NCBI GenBank assembly: GCA_023667385.1
Contig: JAMPAE010000022.1
Coordinates: forward strand, 1-13,191
From: Ruminococcus sp.
GTDB lineage: Bacteria > Bacillota > Clostridia > Oscillospirales > Acutalibacteraceae
DNA length: 13,191 bases
Direction: 5' to 3'
Of this stretch, positions 1 to 7,008 are shown piece by piece (within the stretch, counting starts at the first letter, position 1; every line of letters begins with the position of its first letter). The notes below the pieces were generated by a model. It had not been told where the DNA came from. It saw nothing but the letters and a program-made list of their open reading frames with translations, and did no database searches. The position numbers and the translations under genes were made by a program.

Positions 1-54
1 GATAAGCATTTTCTCAAGGGAAAATCCTACCCGCATATTTATATTAGTGCTATT

Positions 55-1356
55 TTATTGTTTTTGCAGCCTTAGCGCTTTAACTGCATGAGGTCTGATT
101 TTGAATGAAGCCTCGCCTTGCATGGCTTCATGAGCTTCATTCGTCCACAAATCCGTTGCATTATATTCGCCGTCAAAACCGTACTCTGCCAGATTAAACG
201 TGATTTCACGCTCATCATCGGCAAGGTTGAAAATTGCAAGCACATCATTGCCGTTTTTATCTGTGCAAGCCCACGCCGCCTCGGTTTCGTTTCTATAAAG
301 TTGCCTGTTATTCACCGAGAAGCGGTCGAGGTCAAGGATGTCACGATTAGTGATTACAGCCAAATCATCGGTTCTGTTTTCCCTAAGTTCGCCGCCGAGA
401 ATCAGCGGTGAGCGAAACATCGACCACAGTGTAAGCATCGTTTTCTGCTCATCGTGCGTGAAGTTTGAATATCTATCCTTTTGCCCAATATAGGCACTGT
501 TTTTTGAGATTCTGCCAATCGGAAGCATATCGCAATCAGGCCAGCAACCCGGCTGAACATACGGCTGCCATTTTTCACATCGTTCAAACATTGCATAAAG
601 CTTGTCCCATCTGTCCCAAAAATCTCCCGTCATTCTCCACATATTAGCATTTTCAGAAAGGTGTGCAGCTTCTTCAAGCACGGCTGGTCCCGGCGAAAGG
701 CTGAGCACCATTTTTCTGCCGCAGCCGTCAATCGCACGGCGAATTGCTTCAATCTCATCCTTTGCTGAATACGGGCAATCGGGGCGAAACTCTGTTACGG
801 CAATGTCATCCACCTTAACAAAGTCAACATCCCACGAAGCATACAGTTCAAAAAGGCTGTTGTAATATTCCTGAGCACCTTCTTTGCGGCAATCAATGCC
901 ATACATATCAGTGTTCCAAGCGCACACCGAAAACGGATGTGCAATTTCTCTTGCAGTGTGAGCCGTGTTTTTCAGCGCAGTATTCATGTGCACTGCCTGA
1001 CGTGGTATGCCCCTCAAAATATGTATGCCGAATTTCAGCCCCATTGCATGAATTTTATCTGCAATCGGCTTGAAGCCCTTGCCGTCTTTTGCGCTTGGAA
1101 AGCGATTTTCGGCAGGGATCAGCCGTGACCATTCATCCATGCAAAGCTCGGTGAAATTATTATATTCATTTGATTTTGCATTCGGCTCATACCACTGAAT
1201 GTCGCAGACAATATATTCATAACCGAACTGCTTGAGGTTATCTGCAACATACTGTGCGTTTCCAAGCAGTTGTTCTTCCGTCACCGCGGCGCCGTAGCAA
1301 TCCCAACTGTTCCAACCCATCGGCGGCTGAAGCGCAAGTTTATCCTTTTCTCTCAT
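55..1356 (-). CDS. Glycoside hydrolase family 27 protein (alpha-galactosidase-like), cytoplasmic
   Basis: This 433-residue protein has the GH27/clan GH-D signature PPMGWNSWD at residues 11-19. The likely nucleophile is D183 in VDFVKVDDI, and the likely acid/base is D245 in WRMTGDFWD. A C-terminal beta-sandwich follows the barrel from about residue 345. Family members are retaining enzymes that remove terminal alpha-galactosyl or related residues; the exact substrate here cannot be read from sequence. The SLSPGPA motif (219-225) places it in a bacterial branch unlike the eukaryotic alpha-galactosidases, which have a C-E-W motif there. No signal peptide is visible, so it should act on imported oligosaccharides. 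I chose the ATG at 1356 because GGGTGAT lies 4 nt upstream; an in-frame GTG at 1365 would add three residues but has no ribosome binding site. It is the last visible gene of the operon, 14 bp after rlmH. Only a weak AT-rich hairpin (8-25) follows the stop, so transcription may continue out of the window. Confidence 0.88.
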   Translation of the reverse strand: MREKDKLALQPPMGWNSWDCYGAAVTEEQLLGNAQYVADNLKQFGYEYIVCDIQWYEPNAKSNEYNNFTELCMDEWSRLIPAENRFPSAKDGKGFKPIADKIHAMGLKFGIHILRGIPRQAVHMNTALKNTAHTAREIAHPFSVCAWNTDMYGIDCRKEGAQEYYNSLFELYASWDVDFVKVDDIAVTEFRPDCPYSAKDEIEAIRRAIDGCGRKMVLSLSPGPAVLEEAAHLSENANMWRMTGDFWDRWDKLYAMFERCEKWQPYVQPGCWPDCDMLPIGRISKNSAYIGQKDRYSNFTHDEQKTMLTLWSMFRSPLILGGELRENRTDDLAVITNRDILDLDRFSVNNRQLYRNETEAAWACTDKNGNDVLAIFNLADDEREITFNLAEYGFDGEYNATDLWTNEAHEAMQGEASFKIRPHAVKALRLQKQ

Positions 1357-1360
1357 GCGT

Positions 1361-1367
1361 ATCACCC
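1361..1367 (-). promoter_or_regulatory. Ribosome binding site deciding the GH27 start
   Basis: GGGTGAT on the minus strand matches the GGTGAT part of the anti-16S sequence AAGGAGGTGATC and sits 4 nt before the ATG at 1356. It begins immediately after the rlmH stop codon region, so termination on rlmH would bring ribosomes to this start. It overlaps the alternative GTG start at 1365, which argues against that GTG. Confidence 0.55.
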
Positions 1368-1370
1368 ATG

Positions 1371-1853
1371 CTATTTATGATATTTCGTGCCGATTGAAAT
1401 TTGCATTGCACGATAAATCTGCTCAAGGAGCATCACCCTTGCAAGCTGATGCGGAAACGTCATTTTGCTCATTGAAAGCCTGACACTGCTTTTTGCTTTG
1501 ACTTCATCGCTCAGCCCAAATGAGCCGCCAATGATGAAGGTGACGCTGCTCACGCCGGAAACTGCATCAGAATCAAGCTTTCCGCTCAGCTCCTCAGAGG
1601 AAAACTGCTTACCCTCAATGCACATTGTATATACCTTTGAGCCGTTCGGAATTTTTTCAATGATTCGCCTGCCCTCATTTGTGAGCGCATTGTCAATTTC
1701 TTTTTGCGAAGGGCTGTCACTGAGCCGTTCCGGCGGCAGTTCAACAATATTAAGTCTGCAAAGCGTTGAAAGCCTCTTTTTATATTCATCGCAGGCATCT
1801 CTGAGATATTGCTCTTTGAGTTTACCAACACAAATCAGCGTTATGTTTAGCAT
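1371..1853 (-). CDS. rlmH: 23S rRNA (pseudouridine1915-N3)-methyltransferase RlmH
   Basis: RlmH is a SPOUT-class methyltransferase that uses SAM to methylate pseudouridine 1915 in helix 69 of 23S rRNA, acting on assembled 70S ribosomes as a homodimer. The 160-residue length matches the family. The N-terminus MLNITLICVGKLKE is typical. The SAM-binding knot contains FIIGGSFGLS (106-115), and the C-terminus has the conserved MTFPHQLARVMLLEQIYRA (131-149) and the terminal YHK. I chose the ATG at 1853, preceded by GTGAGGG about 7 nt upstream; extending to 1874 would add seven residues not expected in the family and run into the upstream gene. The start lies 10 bp after the acyltransferase stop, and the GH27 gene follows after 14 bp, so all are probably cotranscribed. 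Confidence 0.96.
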   Translation of the reverse strand: MLNITLICVGKLKEQYLRDACDEYKKRLSTLCRLNIVELPPERLSDSPSQKEIDNALTNEGRRIIEKIPNGSKVYTMCIEGKQFSSEELSGKLDSDAVSGVSSVTFIIGGSFGLSDEVKAKSSVRLSMSKMTFPHQLARVMLLEQIYRAMQISIGTKYHK

Positions 1854-1863
1854 CGTTTTGCCC

Positions 1864-3147
1864 TCACTGTGCAATCAGCGCATCAATGTTTTTGTCAATC
1901 AGCGCAAAGAATTTTTTCAGAATTTTCTTATCCTCATCGTTACCCCTGACGCACATTGAAAGCGTAATTTCCTTGTTAAGCGTTGTTGCGGAAAGCAGCG
2001 CAAACGGCTTATATTTAACCGCACCGCTCATAAAGCCGTCAATCGGCTTGTGCCCGTCAAAAGCAAGCTTATCTTCTTCAAGGATTCCGATGTTGCTCAT
2101 TGCAAGCAGCGGATTGTTATAACCGATTTTAATCAAATCCTCACTGACTGCATTCGGAACGATCTTGAACGCAGTTGAAAGCAGCGGCAAACCATAAAGT
2201 CCGATAAATTCGTCCTGCTTGAATTTGTTCGAGCTTTGAACAACATATCTGAGTGTTTCAAAAATATCTCTGCCCCTTTCAGGGATAAGGCACTGCATCC
2301 ACGCTGTGTGGTTTGTTAAACCTGTTTCCTCTGCATTTTCAAGGTGGCGGCGCAAATCAATTGCGCACGAAATTGAAACAGAATCGCTTTCAGGAAACTC
2401 AGCAAGCTCATAGATACTGTAAAAATACGCTGCAACCAGCATATCGTTGATTGTTGCATCATGAGCCTTTCCGCAAGATTTAATCAATCCCAACTTTTCG
2501 CTGCCGATTTTGTGTTTATATATGAATGAATAATCTGTCTTTTTTGCTTCAGAAAACGGGAAACCGTGAGGATCTTTTTCACCGATGTTTTTATAAAGAT
2601 TTTTTGCAATTTCCTTTTCGTTTTCGCCAAGGTCTTTGTATACATCTTTATATGAACGGCTGCCCTCTTTAATATCAAGCGGAATCTGACCGTTCTGAAC
2701 ATAGTTATTATAGTTACTGCACAGCGACTTGAGGAAATATTTGAAATCCCCTCCGTCCATGCACATATGATTTTCAATGATGCAAAGATCTGTTTTGCCG
2801 TCATAAATGAACAGTGCAATTTTCATCTGCACCTTGCCGTCGGGTGGAAGACACTGCGTGAGAAAATCATTTTTCGTCTGCTCAAGCTCGTCGCCATCAA
2901 CATGATGTACCGAAACAATGTCCTCAATTTTATAAGGCTCAACCTCCCAATAAGGGCGAACCTTATTGTCAACAAAGCGAGAATGCAGAACGGGGATTTT
3001 TTCAAGAAAACAAATCACAACCGTCTTGAACGCCTGAACGTCAATTTCATGGTCATAATCAAGCTCAACGTGAACCATTCTGTCATTATATGAACGAAAA
3101 AGATAATGCATCTTATCCCATAATTCAGCAGGTAATTTTTGTTTCAT
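1864..3147 (-). CDS. Condensation-domain/alcohol acetyltransferase-like acyltransferase
   Basis: This 427-residue protein belongs to the CoA-dependent acyltransferase/condensation-domain superfamily. Seen directly: an HxxxDG active-site motif at residues 127-132 (H127, D131) after a beta-strand (LCIIEN), an N-terminal subdomain opening with DKMHYLFRSYNDR, an ATINDMLVAA segment (231-240) like the ATVND helix of condensation and wax-ester synthase proteins, and IDLRRHL (263-269) like the VDLRR motif of alcohol acetyltransferases. H127 would deprotonate an alcohol or amine attacking an acyl thioester. It is a single free-standing domain with no carrier or adenylation domain nearby, so an acyl-CoA or external carrier donor is likely; donor and acceptor are unknown. 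There is no signal peptide. The ATG at 3147 has AAGGTGA about 6 nt upstream. It lies 13 bp after the membrane protein gene and 10 bp before rlmH. Superfamily is confident; substrate is not. Confidence 0.75.
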   Translation of the reverse strand: MKQKLPAELWDKMHYLFRSYNDRMVHVELDYDHEIDVQAFKTVVICFLEKIPVLHSRFVDNKVRPYWEVEPYKIEDIVSVHHVDGDELEQTKNDFLTQCLPPDGKVQMKIALFIYDGKTDLCIIENHMCMDGGDFKYFLKSLCSNYNNYVQNGQIPLDIKEGSRSYKDVYKDLGENEKEIAKNLYKNIGEKDPHGFPFSEAKKTDYSFIYKHKIGSEKLGLIKSCGKAHDATINDMLVAAYFYSIYELAEFPESDSVSISCAIDLRRHLENAEETGLTNHTAWMQCLIPERGRDIFETLRYVVQSSNKFKQDEFIGLYGLPLLSTAFKIVPNAVSEDLIKIGYNNPLLAMSNIGILEEDKLAFDGHKPIDGFMSGAVKYKPFALLSATTLNKEITLSMCVRGNDEDKKILKKFFALIDKNIDALIAQ

Positions 3148-3160
3148 TTTGTTCACCTTC

Positions 3161-3931
3161 TTATTTCTTCTTTTTGAATGTGCTGACAGCGAGCGTTGCA
3201 ATGTCAACAACCAATCCAACAAGAATAAGCATCCAGCCCGTTGCCCAAATTGCAGAGTTAAACAAACCAAGGGTTACATAAACGAGTGCGCAGATAACAG
3301 GGATATAGATAAGCAGGTTCACCATGGCAATTTTCCCCTTAGCGGCATATGAAATCAAAATGTCCGCAATCATCGCAATTGCAACGCCGAGAATGAAGAT
3401 TATGTAGCTTTTTGTAACCTTGAACAATATAATACCGACAAGGAATGCAAAAACGCAAACAAGCATAACAACAGTTGCGCTCATAAGCCTGGCGGCAATG
3501 TAGTTTGGTTTTTCCTTTGAAACGCTCTTTTTGATGCCGACAACCAATCCTGCGCAGGCCGCAATTATAACGCCTGCAACGATGATCAGCCATGTTTTTG
3601 CCCATGCCTTTGTGAAAAGGCTGACTGCAAGATAAACCACCACAAGACTCAGCACACCGAGAGCAGCCACACTTGATCCGAATTTGCCTTTATGCTTCGC
3701 CTCCTGCTTACTGTCAAGCTTAGCCTTATATGCCATGAACTCCTGCTTAACATCCGGATGCTCACCAATAACAATTGCTTCAACGGCTTTCATGTCGGTT
3801 AGTCCGCTTTTAACAAGTGCGTTAACTCTTTCCGTTGTTTCTTCAATGATGCGCTTTTTGAAATCAAAAAACGCCTTGTCATGATCAACATCTGCGAGTT
3901 GGTCGTTGATATATTTGGATATAACTTTCAT
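3161..3931 (-). CDS. Six-helix membrane protein with N-terminal HAAS/permease-prefix-like domain
   Basis: The protein has 256 residues. Residues 1-80 are soluble, charged and helical, starting MKVISKYINDQLADVDHDKA and containing EETTERVNALVKSGLTDMKAVEAIV. This resembles the HAAS/permease-prefix domain found at the N-terminus of many Firmicutes membrane and PadR-linked proteins. About six membrane segments follow, near 86-106, 112-133, 148-171, 175-195, 202-222 and 228-250, with a lysine tail (KKKK) that should be cytoplasmic. I see no transport or catalytic motif. The ATG at 3931 is supported by GGAGGG 7 nt upstream; the in-frame GTG at 3946 overlaps that site. It is the first gene of the operon, 13 bp before the acyltransferase, so it may anchor the acyltransferase or handle its lipid product, but that is inference from context. 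The domain assignment is by pattern only. Confidence 0.6.
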   Translation of the reverse strand: MKVISKYINDQLADVDHDKAFFDFKKRIIEETTERVNALVKSGLTDMKAVEAIVIGEHPDVKQEFMAYKAKLDSKQEAKHKGKFGSSVAALGVLSLVVVYLAVSLFTKAWAKTWLIIVAGVIIAACAGLVVGIKKSVSKEKPNYIAARLMSATVVMLVCVFAFLVGIILFKVTKSYIIFILGVAIAMIADILISYAAKGKIAMVNLLIYIPVICALVYVTLGLFNSAIWATGWMLILVGLVVDIATLAVSTFKKKK

Positions 3932-3962
3932 TGTGATTCCCTCCACAATTTTTATTTTTTTA

Positions 3963-3968
3963 ATTATA
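3963..3968 (-). promoter_or_regulatory. Candidate -10 box for the membrane protein-acyltransferase-rlmH-GH27 operon
   Basis: A perfect TATAAT on the minus strand lies 31 bp before the ATG at 3931. The hexamer 17 bp upstream (ACGCAA) is a poor -35 box, so the call rests on the -10 match, the AT-rich context and the position after the preceding terminator. Confidence 0.4.
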
Positions 3969-4094
3969 CAATACTTGCCTTTTTGTTGCGTATATTTTCT
4001 GCAATTTTAACAGAATGTTTATTTTTTACGAACAAATTTCAATAATAATATATGCACAACATTAAAAGCAGATTAAAGCTTACTGTTTTTTCAC

Positions 4095-4147
4095 AAAAAA
4101 ATATGCGGCAAAGCGTTCCTTAAACTCAAACCCTTCGTCCGCATATT
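4095..4147 (-). terminator. Rho-independent terminator after the WalJ-type gene
   Basis: On the minus strand, AATATGCGG (4147-4139) pairs perfectly with CCGCATATT (4108-4100). An inner CGAAG/CTTTG helix can extend the stem across a one-base bulge. A run of seven T residues (4101-4095) follows. It begins 4 bp after the stop codon at 4152 and separates this gene from the downstream operon. Confidence 0.8.
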
Positions 4148-4151
4148 AACA

Positions 4152-4943
4152 TTAAAATCTGATTATGCCGTCAAAGTTTTCCTTTGGATTAACTTTCAGC
4201 ATATAGTCCCTGTCAAGCACTGCCCCGGTTTCATATATTGCGGCATAGCTCGTCTGATAGGCAAGCTCAGGGATGTTGTTTTCTGCACTCAGATGGCCGA
4301 GGAATAACCTTGTTGTTCCCCTTTCAACAAGCTGAGCCGCAACGTCTGCGCACACCTCATTTGAAAGATGCCCCCTGTCAGAAAGGATACGGCGTTTCAG
4401 ATAATATGGATAGTTACCGTTTTCCAGCATTCCAACGTCATGGTTAGATTCAAGCATCACCAAGTCGCATCCAATGATTGCATTCATGATCTCATTCGTG
4501 ATGTGCCCAATGTCTGTTGCAACGGCAGCTTTTCTTTCATCAGGAAATTCAACTGTGAACCCACAGCTTTCGTTGCTATCGTGCGGCGTTTCAAACGGTT
4601 TGACAAACAAATCTCTGATTTCAACACCATCTTTCGGCATCACTTGAAACGGAAACTTGCCGTTGATTACGCCTGCCTCCTCAAGTCCACGCAGCGTCCC
4701 ATCAGTCGCATAAACAGGAATGTTATAATTTGATGCAATGATGCGAATTCCTTTGATGTGGTCGCTGTGCTCATGCGTGACAAAAATTGCAGAAAGCGAA
4801 GCGGGGTCAATTTCTCTGCCAAGCAGAGCTTCTTTTATGCGCTTTGCGCTGACTCCTGCATCAATAAGTATACCTGTTTTTGACGAACCTAAAAAAGTTG
4901 AATTACCTGAGCTTGAAGAAAAAAGCGAGCAAAATCTTGCCAT
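4152..4943 (-). CDS. walJ: Metallo-beta-lactamase-fold hydrolase, WalJ/YycJ family
   Basis: This 263-residue cytoplasmic protein has the dinuclear metal motif HEHSDH (57-62), with further likely ligands H121 (TPHDS), D144 (ATDIGH) and H217 (LGHLS). The start MARFCSLFSSSSGNST and the GILIDAGVS segment are typical of the WalJ/YycJ family, and the length fits. In Bacillales the gene lies in the walRK locus and is linked to cell-wall and DNA metabolism, with exonuclease activity reported for family members; the natural substrate here is not known. No walRK genes are present in this window. The ATG at 4943 has TAAGGAATG upstream. It lies downstream of murA on the same strand, but a hairpin at 5029-5067 stands between them, so it may depend on read-through or an unidentified promoter in the 140-bp gap. 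Family confidence is high; biochemical role is less sure. Confidence 0.85.
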   Translation of the reverse strand: MARFCSLFSSSSGNSTFLGSSKTGILIDAGVSAKRIKEALLGREIDPASLSAIFVTHEHSDHIKGIRIIASNYNIPVYATDGTLRGLEEAGVINGKFPFQVMPKDGVEIRDLFVKPFETPHDSNESCGFTVEFPDERKAAVATDIGHITNEIMNAIIGCDLVMLESNHDVGMLENGNYPYYLKRRILSDRGHLSNEVCADVAAQLVERGTTRLFLGHLSAENNIPELAYQTSYAAIYETGAVLDRDYMLKVNPKENFDGIIRF

Positions 4944-5028
4944 TTTATCATTCCTTACCGAATTTACACATTGATGACATCTTCATCCAAATGCGCAAAT
5001 CCATATTTATTGTTTTTTTACATTCATT

Positions 5029-5067
5029 AAAACAGGTGTCCCACTGTGCAAAACAATAAGACACCTG
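5029..5067 (-). terminator. Rho-independent terminator after murA
   Basis: On the minus strand, CAGGTGTC (5067-5060) and GACACCTG (5040-5033) form a perfect 8-bp stem with a 19-nt loop, followed by TTTT (5032-5029). It lies 16 bp beyond the murA stop. The short T run and large loop suggest a moderate terminator that could let some transcription reach walJ. Confidence 0.65.
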
Positions 5068-5083
5068 AATTATCATTATTTAT

Positions 5084-6373
5084 TTAACCTGCAACATCCT
5101 GCCTGCTGACGTCATCATCAAAGTTTTTTCGATAGATGTCTGCACCGAGATTTCTGAGCTTTTCAACATAATCTTCATATCCTCTGTCTATATAGAGAAT
5201 ATCTTCAATTTCCGTTGTTCCTCTTGCAATCAGTCCGGCAATGATCATTGCTGCGCCTGCACGCAGATCATCTGCTCGAACAGGTGCACCTGCAAGTTCT
5301 TCAACACCCTGAAAAACAGCGATCGTTCCGTCAACCTGAATGTTTGCACCCATTCTTGTGAGCTGGTCAACATATTTAAAGCGATTATCCCAAACGCCCT
5401 CAGAAACAAGGCTTGTTCCCTCCGCAATTGTCAGAAGAACACTCATTTGCGGCTGCATATCAGTTGGGAAACCGGGATGAGGCATTGTTTTGAGGTTGCA
5501 GCGTTTGAATTTTCCATTTGATTCAACTCTGACTGCATCATCATATTCTGTTACCTTCGCACCGCATTCAACAAGCTTTGCAGTTATTGATTCAAGGTGC
5601 TTCGGAATTACATTTTTCACAAGCACATCTCCGCCTGTTGCAGCAGCGGCAACCATGTAGGTGCCTGCTTCAATCTGATCGGGAATGATTGAATATGTGC
5701 ATCCGTGCAGGCTTGATACGCCGTGGATTTTGATGACATCGGTGCCTGCACCTCTGACATCTGCGCCCATTGCGTTGAGGAAGTTTGCAAGGTCAACGAT
5801 GTGCGGCTCTTTTGCGGCATTTTCGATGATAGTCAGACCTCTCGCCTTAACAGCGGCAAGCATAACGTTGATTGTTGCACCAACCGAAACCTTATCCATA
5901 TATACCGAGCTGCCTGTCAGGCAATCGGCATAGGCGTTGATCATTGCCTTTTCAACATTTGCTGTTGCACCAAGAAGTTCGAACCCTTTGATGTGCAAAT
6001 CAATCGGTCTGACGCCGAAATTGCATCCGCCGGGAAGCGCAACCTTTGCCCTGCAAAATCTGCCGAGCAGTGCGCCGATAAGATAATAAGAAGCACGAAG
6101 CTTTTTTGTCATTTCGTGCGGAACAATATACGAGTTTACAGTCCTCGTGTCAATTTCAAGTGTGTGCTTATTAATCAGTTTAACCCCTGCACCCATGCTG
6201 TGCAAAATATTTACCATGCAGGTTACATCACTGATGTTAGGGATATTTTCAATGCGGCAAACATCCTGAGCGAGTAAAGTTGCAGGTATAATTGCAACTG
6301 CGGCATTTTTTGCACCGCTTATTTCAACCTCGCCCGATAGTCTGTTACCACCATGGATAACAAGCTTTTCCAA
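5084..6373 (-). CDS. murA: UDP-N-acetylglucosamine 1-carboxyvinyltransferase MurA
   Basis: MurA transfers enolpyruvate from phosphoenolpyruvate to UDP-GlcNAc, the first committed step of peptidoglycan synthesis, in the cytoplasm. The 429-residue length is normal. Visible landmarks are GAKNAA with K22 and N23, the catalytic loop LPGGCNFGVRPID (113-125) with C117, GFPTDMQPQ (301-309) with D305, and DDLRAGAAM (368-376) with R371. Because the loop cysteine is present rather than Asp, the enzyme is expected to be fosfomycin-sensitive. The start is TTG at 6373: MEKLVIHGGN aligns with the usual family N-terminus, AGAGGAGAT is 4-6 nt upstream, and no ATG or GTG fits. A long leader (about 230 nt if the proposed promoter is right) precedes it. 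Firmicutes often carry two MurA paralogues; which one this is cannot be told here. Confidence 0.97.
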   Translation of the reverse strand: MEKLVIHGGNRLSGEVEISGAKNAAVAIIPATLLAQDVCRIENIPNISDVTCMVNILHSMGAGVKLINKHTLEIDTRTVNSYIVPHEMTKKLRASYYLIGALLGRFCRAKVALPGGCNFGVRPIDLHIKGFELLGATANVEKAMINAYADCLTGSSVYMDKVSVGATINVMLAAVKARGLTIIENAAKEPHIVDLANFLNAMGADVRGAGTDVIKIHGVSSLHGCTYSIIPDQIEAGTYMVAAAATGGDVLVKNVIPKHLESITAKLVECGAKVTEYDDAVRVESNGKFKRCNLKTMPHPGFPTDMQPQMSVLLTIAEGTSLVSEGVWDNRFKYVDQLTRMGANIQVDGTIAVFQGVEELAGAPVRADDLRAGAAMIIAGLIARGTTEIEDILYIDRGYEDYVEKLRNLGADIYRKNFDDDVSRQDVAG

Positions 6374-6377
6374 AAGT

Positions 6378-6386
6378 ATCTCCTCT
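6378..6386 (-). promoter_or_regulatory. Ribosome binding site that supports the murA TTG start
   Basis: AGAGGAGAT on the minus strand has its GGAG core 6 nt before TTG at 6373. A CTTTC further upstream (about 6399-6403) can pair with the GAAAG adjoining this site, so partial masking is possible but unproven. Confidence 0.65.
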
Positions 6387-6609
6387 TTCCGTCAATCACT
6401 GAAAGGGCGCATCTCAGGCACCCACAAGACGATTCTGACTTTTCGTCTTCCGGAAACAAATTTTCCAAGTCCGTGTAATCCGAATGACCTCTGCCGAATA
6501 ATAAAAAAGCAAACCAAATGAGAAACACGCAATGGCAGATGGTTATTATATTGCGAAAGCCGCAATTATTTAATTAATGATTACACCATATTCCACATTA
6601 ACCGTGCAT

Positions 6610-6618
6610 ATTATAACA
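6610..6618 (-). promoter_or_regulatory. Candidate extended -10 promoter for murA
   Basis: The minus strand reads TGTTATAAT, a perfect -10 hexamer (6615-6610) with the extended TGn. The -35 region (TTTCTT at 17 bp) is poor, which an extended -10 can tolerate. It would give a leader of about 230 nt. A second TATAAT at 6550-6545 with a weak TTAAAT -35 box is an alternative that would shorten the leader. Confidence 0.4.
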
Positions 6619-6941
6619 CTTACTGCTGGAAAAAGAAACCCTTTTTCGCTTTTTTGTGGAAAACATCTAAAATACAGATGTAATTTTGCCCAATTTTGAC
6701 AAATACATTTAATGTTTTTTTGCTTATGACGAATTTATCCAAGCCAAATATAGGCAGGTTTGAAAAATCGTCGTGTTTGGTTCAAATAAACTCATCCCAT
6801 CTTATTTGTTTCATTTATATTATAACAAAACGCAAAGCGAAAACACTTATAAAAATAATGAAAAAAATCAATTTTTTATTTAAAATGCACTCTCTCTTTT
6901 TGCATTAATCTGCCGCATAAAATTAATTTTTTCAAAAGTGG

Positions 6942-6970
6942 TTTACATCTTTCGCTTATTGTGTTAAAAT
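6942..6970 (+). promoter_or_regulatory. Promoter of rarA
   Basis: TTTACA (6942-6947), a 17-bp spacer and TAAAAT (6965-6970), with an extended -10 TG at 6962-6963. This is a near-consensus housekeeping-sigma promoter giving a start near 6977 and a leader of about 30 nt. It rules out the longer in-frame GTG start at 6961, which lies inside the promoter. Confidence 0.85.
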
Positions 6971-7008
6971 ACCAATCGAACAAATTTTCGGCAAAGGAGA
7001 ACAGCATC

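Larger units (their letters stand above)
6374..7008. other. 635-bp AT-rich divergent intergenic region between murA and rarA
   Basis: This gap holds the murA leader on the minus strand and the rarA promoter on the plus strand. Small inverted repeats are visible: AAGACGA/TCGTCTT (6426-6432, 6443-6449), ATTGCG/CGCAAT (6550-6555, 6561-6566), ACATCT/AGATGT (about 6664-6682), and AATGCA/TGCATT near 6884-6906. None has the U-tail of a terminator. Short open frames at 6319-6528 (minus) and 6696-6908 (plus) lack ribosome binding sites and family resemblance, so I see no supported gene. No known riboswitch class is recognisable by eye. Confidence 0.5.

Noticed and set aside
8..25. ATTTTC/GAAAAT hairpin just downstream of the GH27 gene on the minus strand
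   Set aside because: The stem is short and only AT-rich, with no T run after it, so it is not a convincing terminator; an ATG at 9-7 could even open another gene beyond the edge.
1465..1959. 164-codon plus-strand open frame opposite rlmH and the acyltransferase end
   Set aside because: It is a Ser/Leu-rich antisense shadow crossing two solid genes.
5723..6277. 184-codon plus-strand open frame opposite murA
   Set aside because: It is antisense to intact murA; the codon pattern belongs to murA and no ribosome binding site precedes it.
6426..6449. AAGACGA/TCGTCTT hairpin in the murA leader as a terminator or attenuator
   Set aside because: No T tract follows on either strand in the expected place, so I mention it only as leader structure.
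6319..6528. Minus-strand open frame of 69 codons upstream of and overlapping murA, with a hydrophobic start
   Set aside because: It starts at a GTG without a ribosome binding site, overlaps the murA start in another frame, and resembles no family I know; it is better explained as murA leader.
6696..6908. Plus-strand open frame of 70 codons in the AT-rich gap
   Set aside because: It starts at a TTG inside a TTGACA without a ribosome binding site, and its Lys/Phe/Ile-rich composition is what AT-rich spacer gives.
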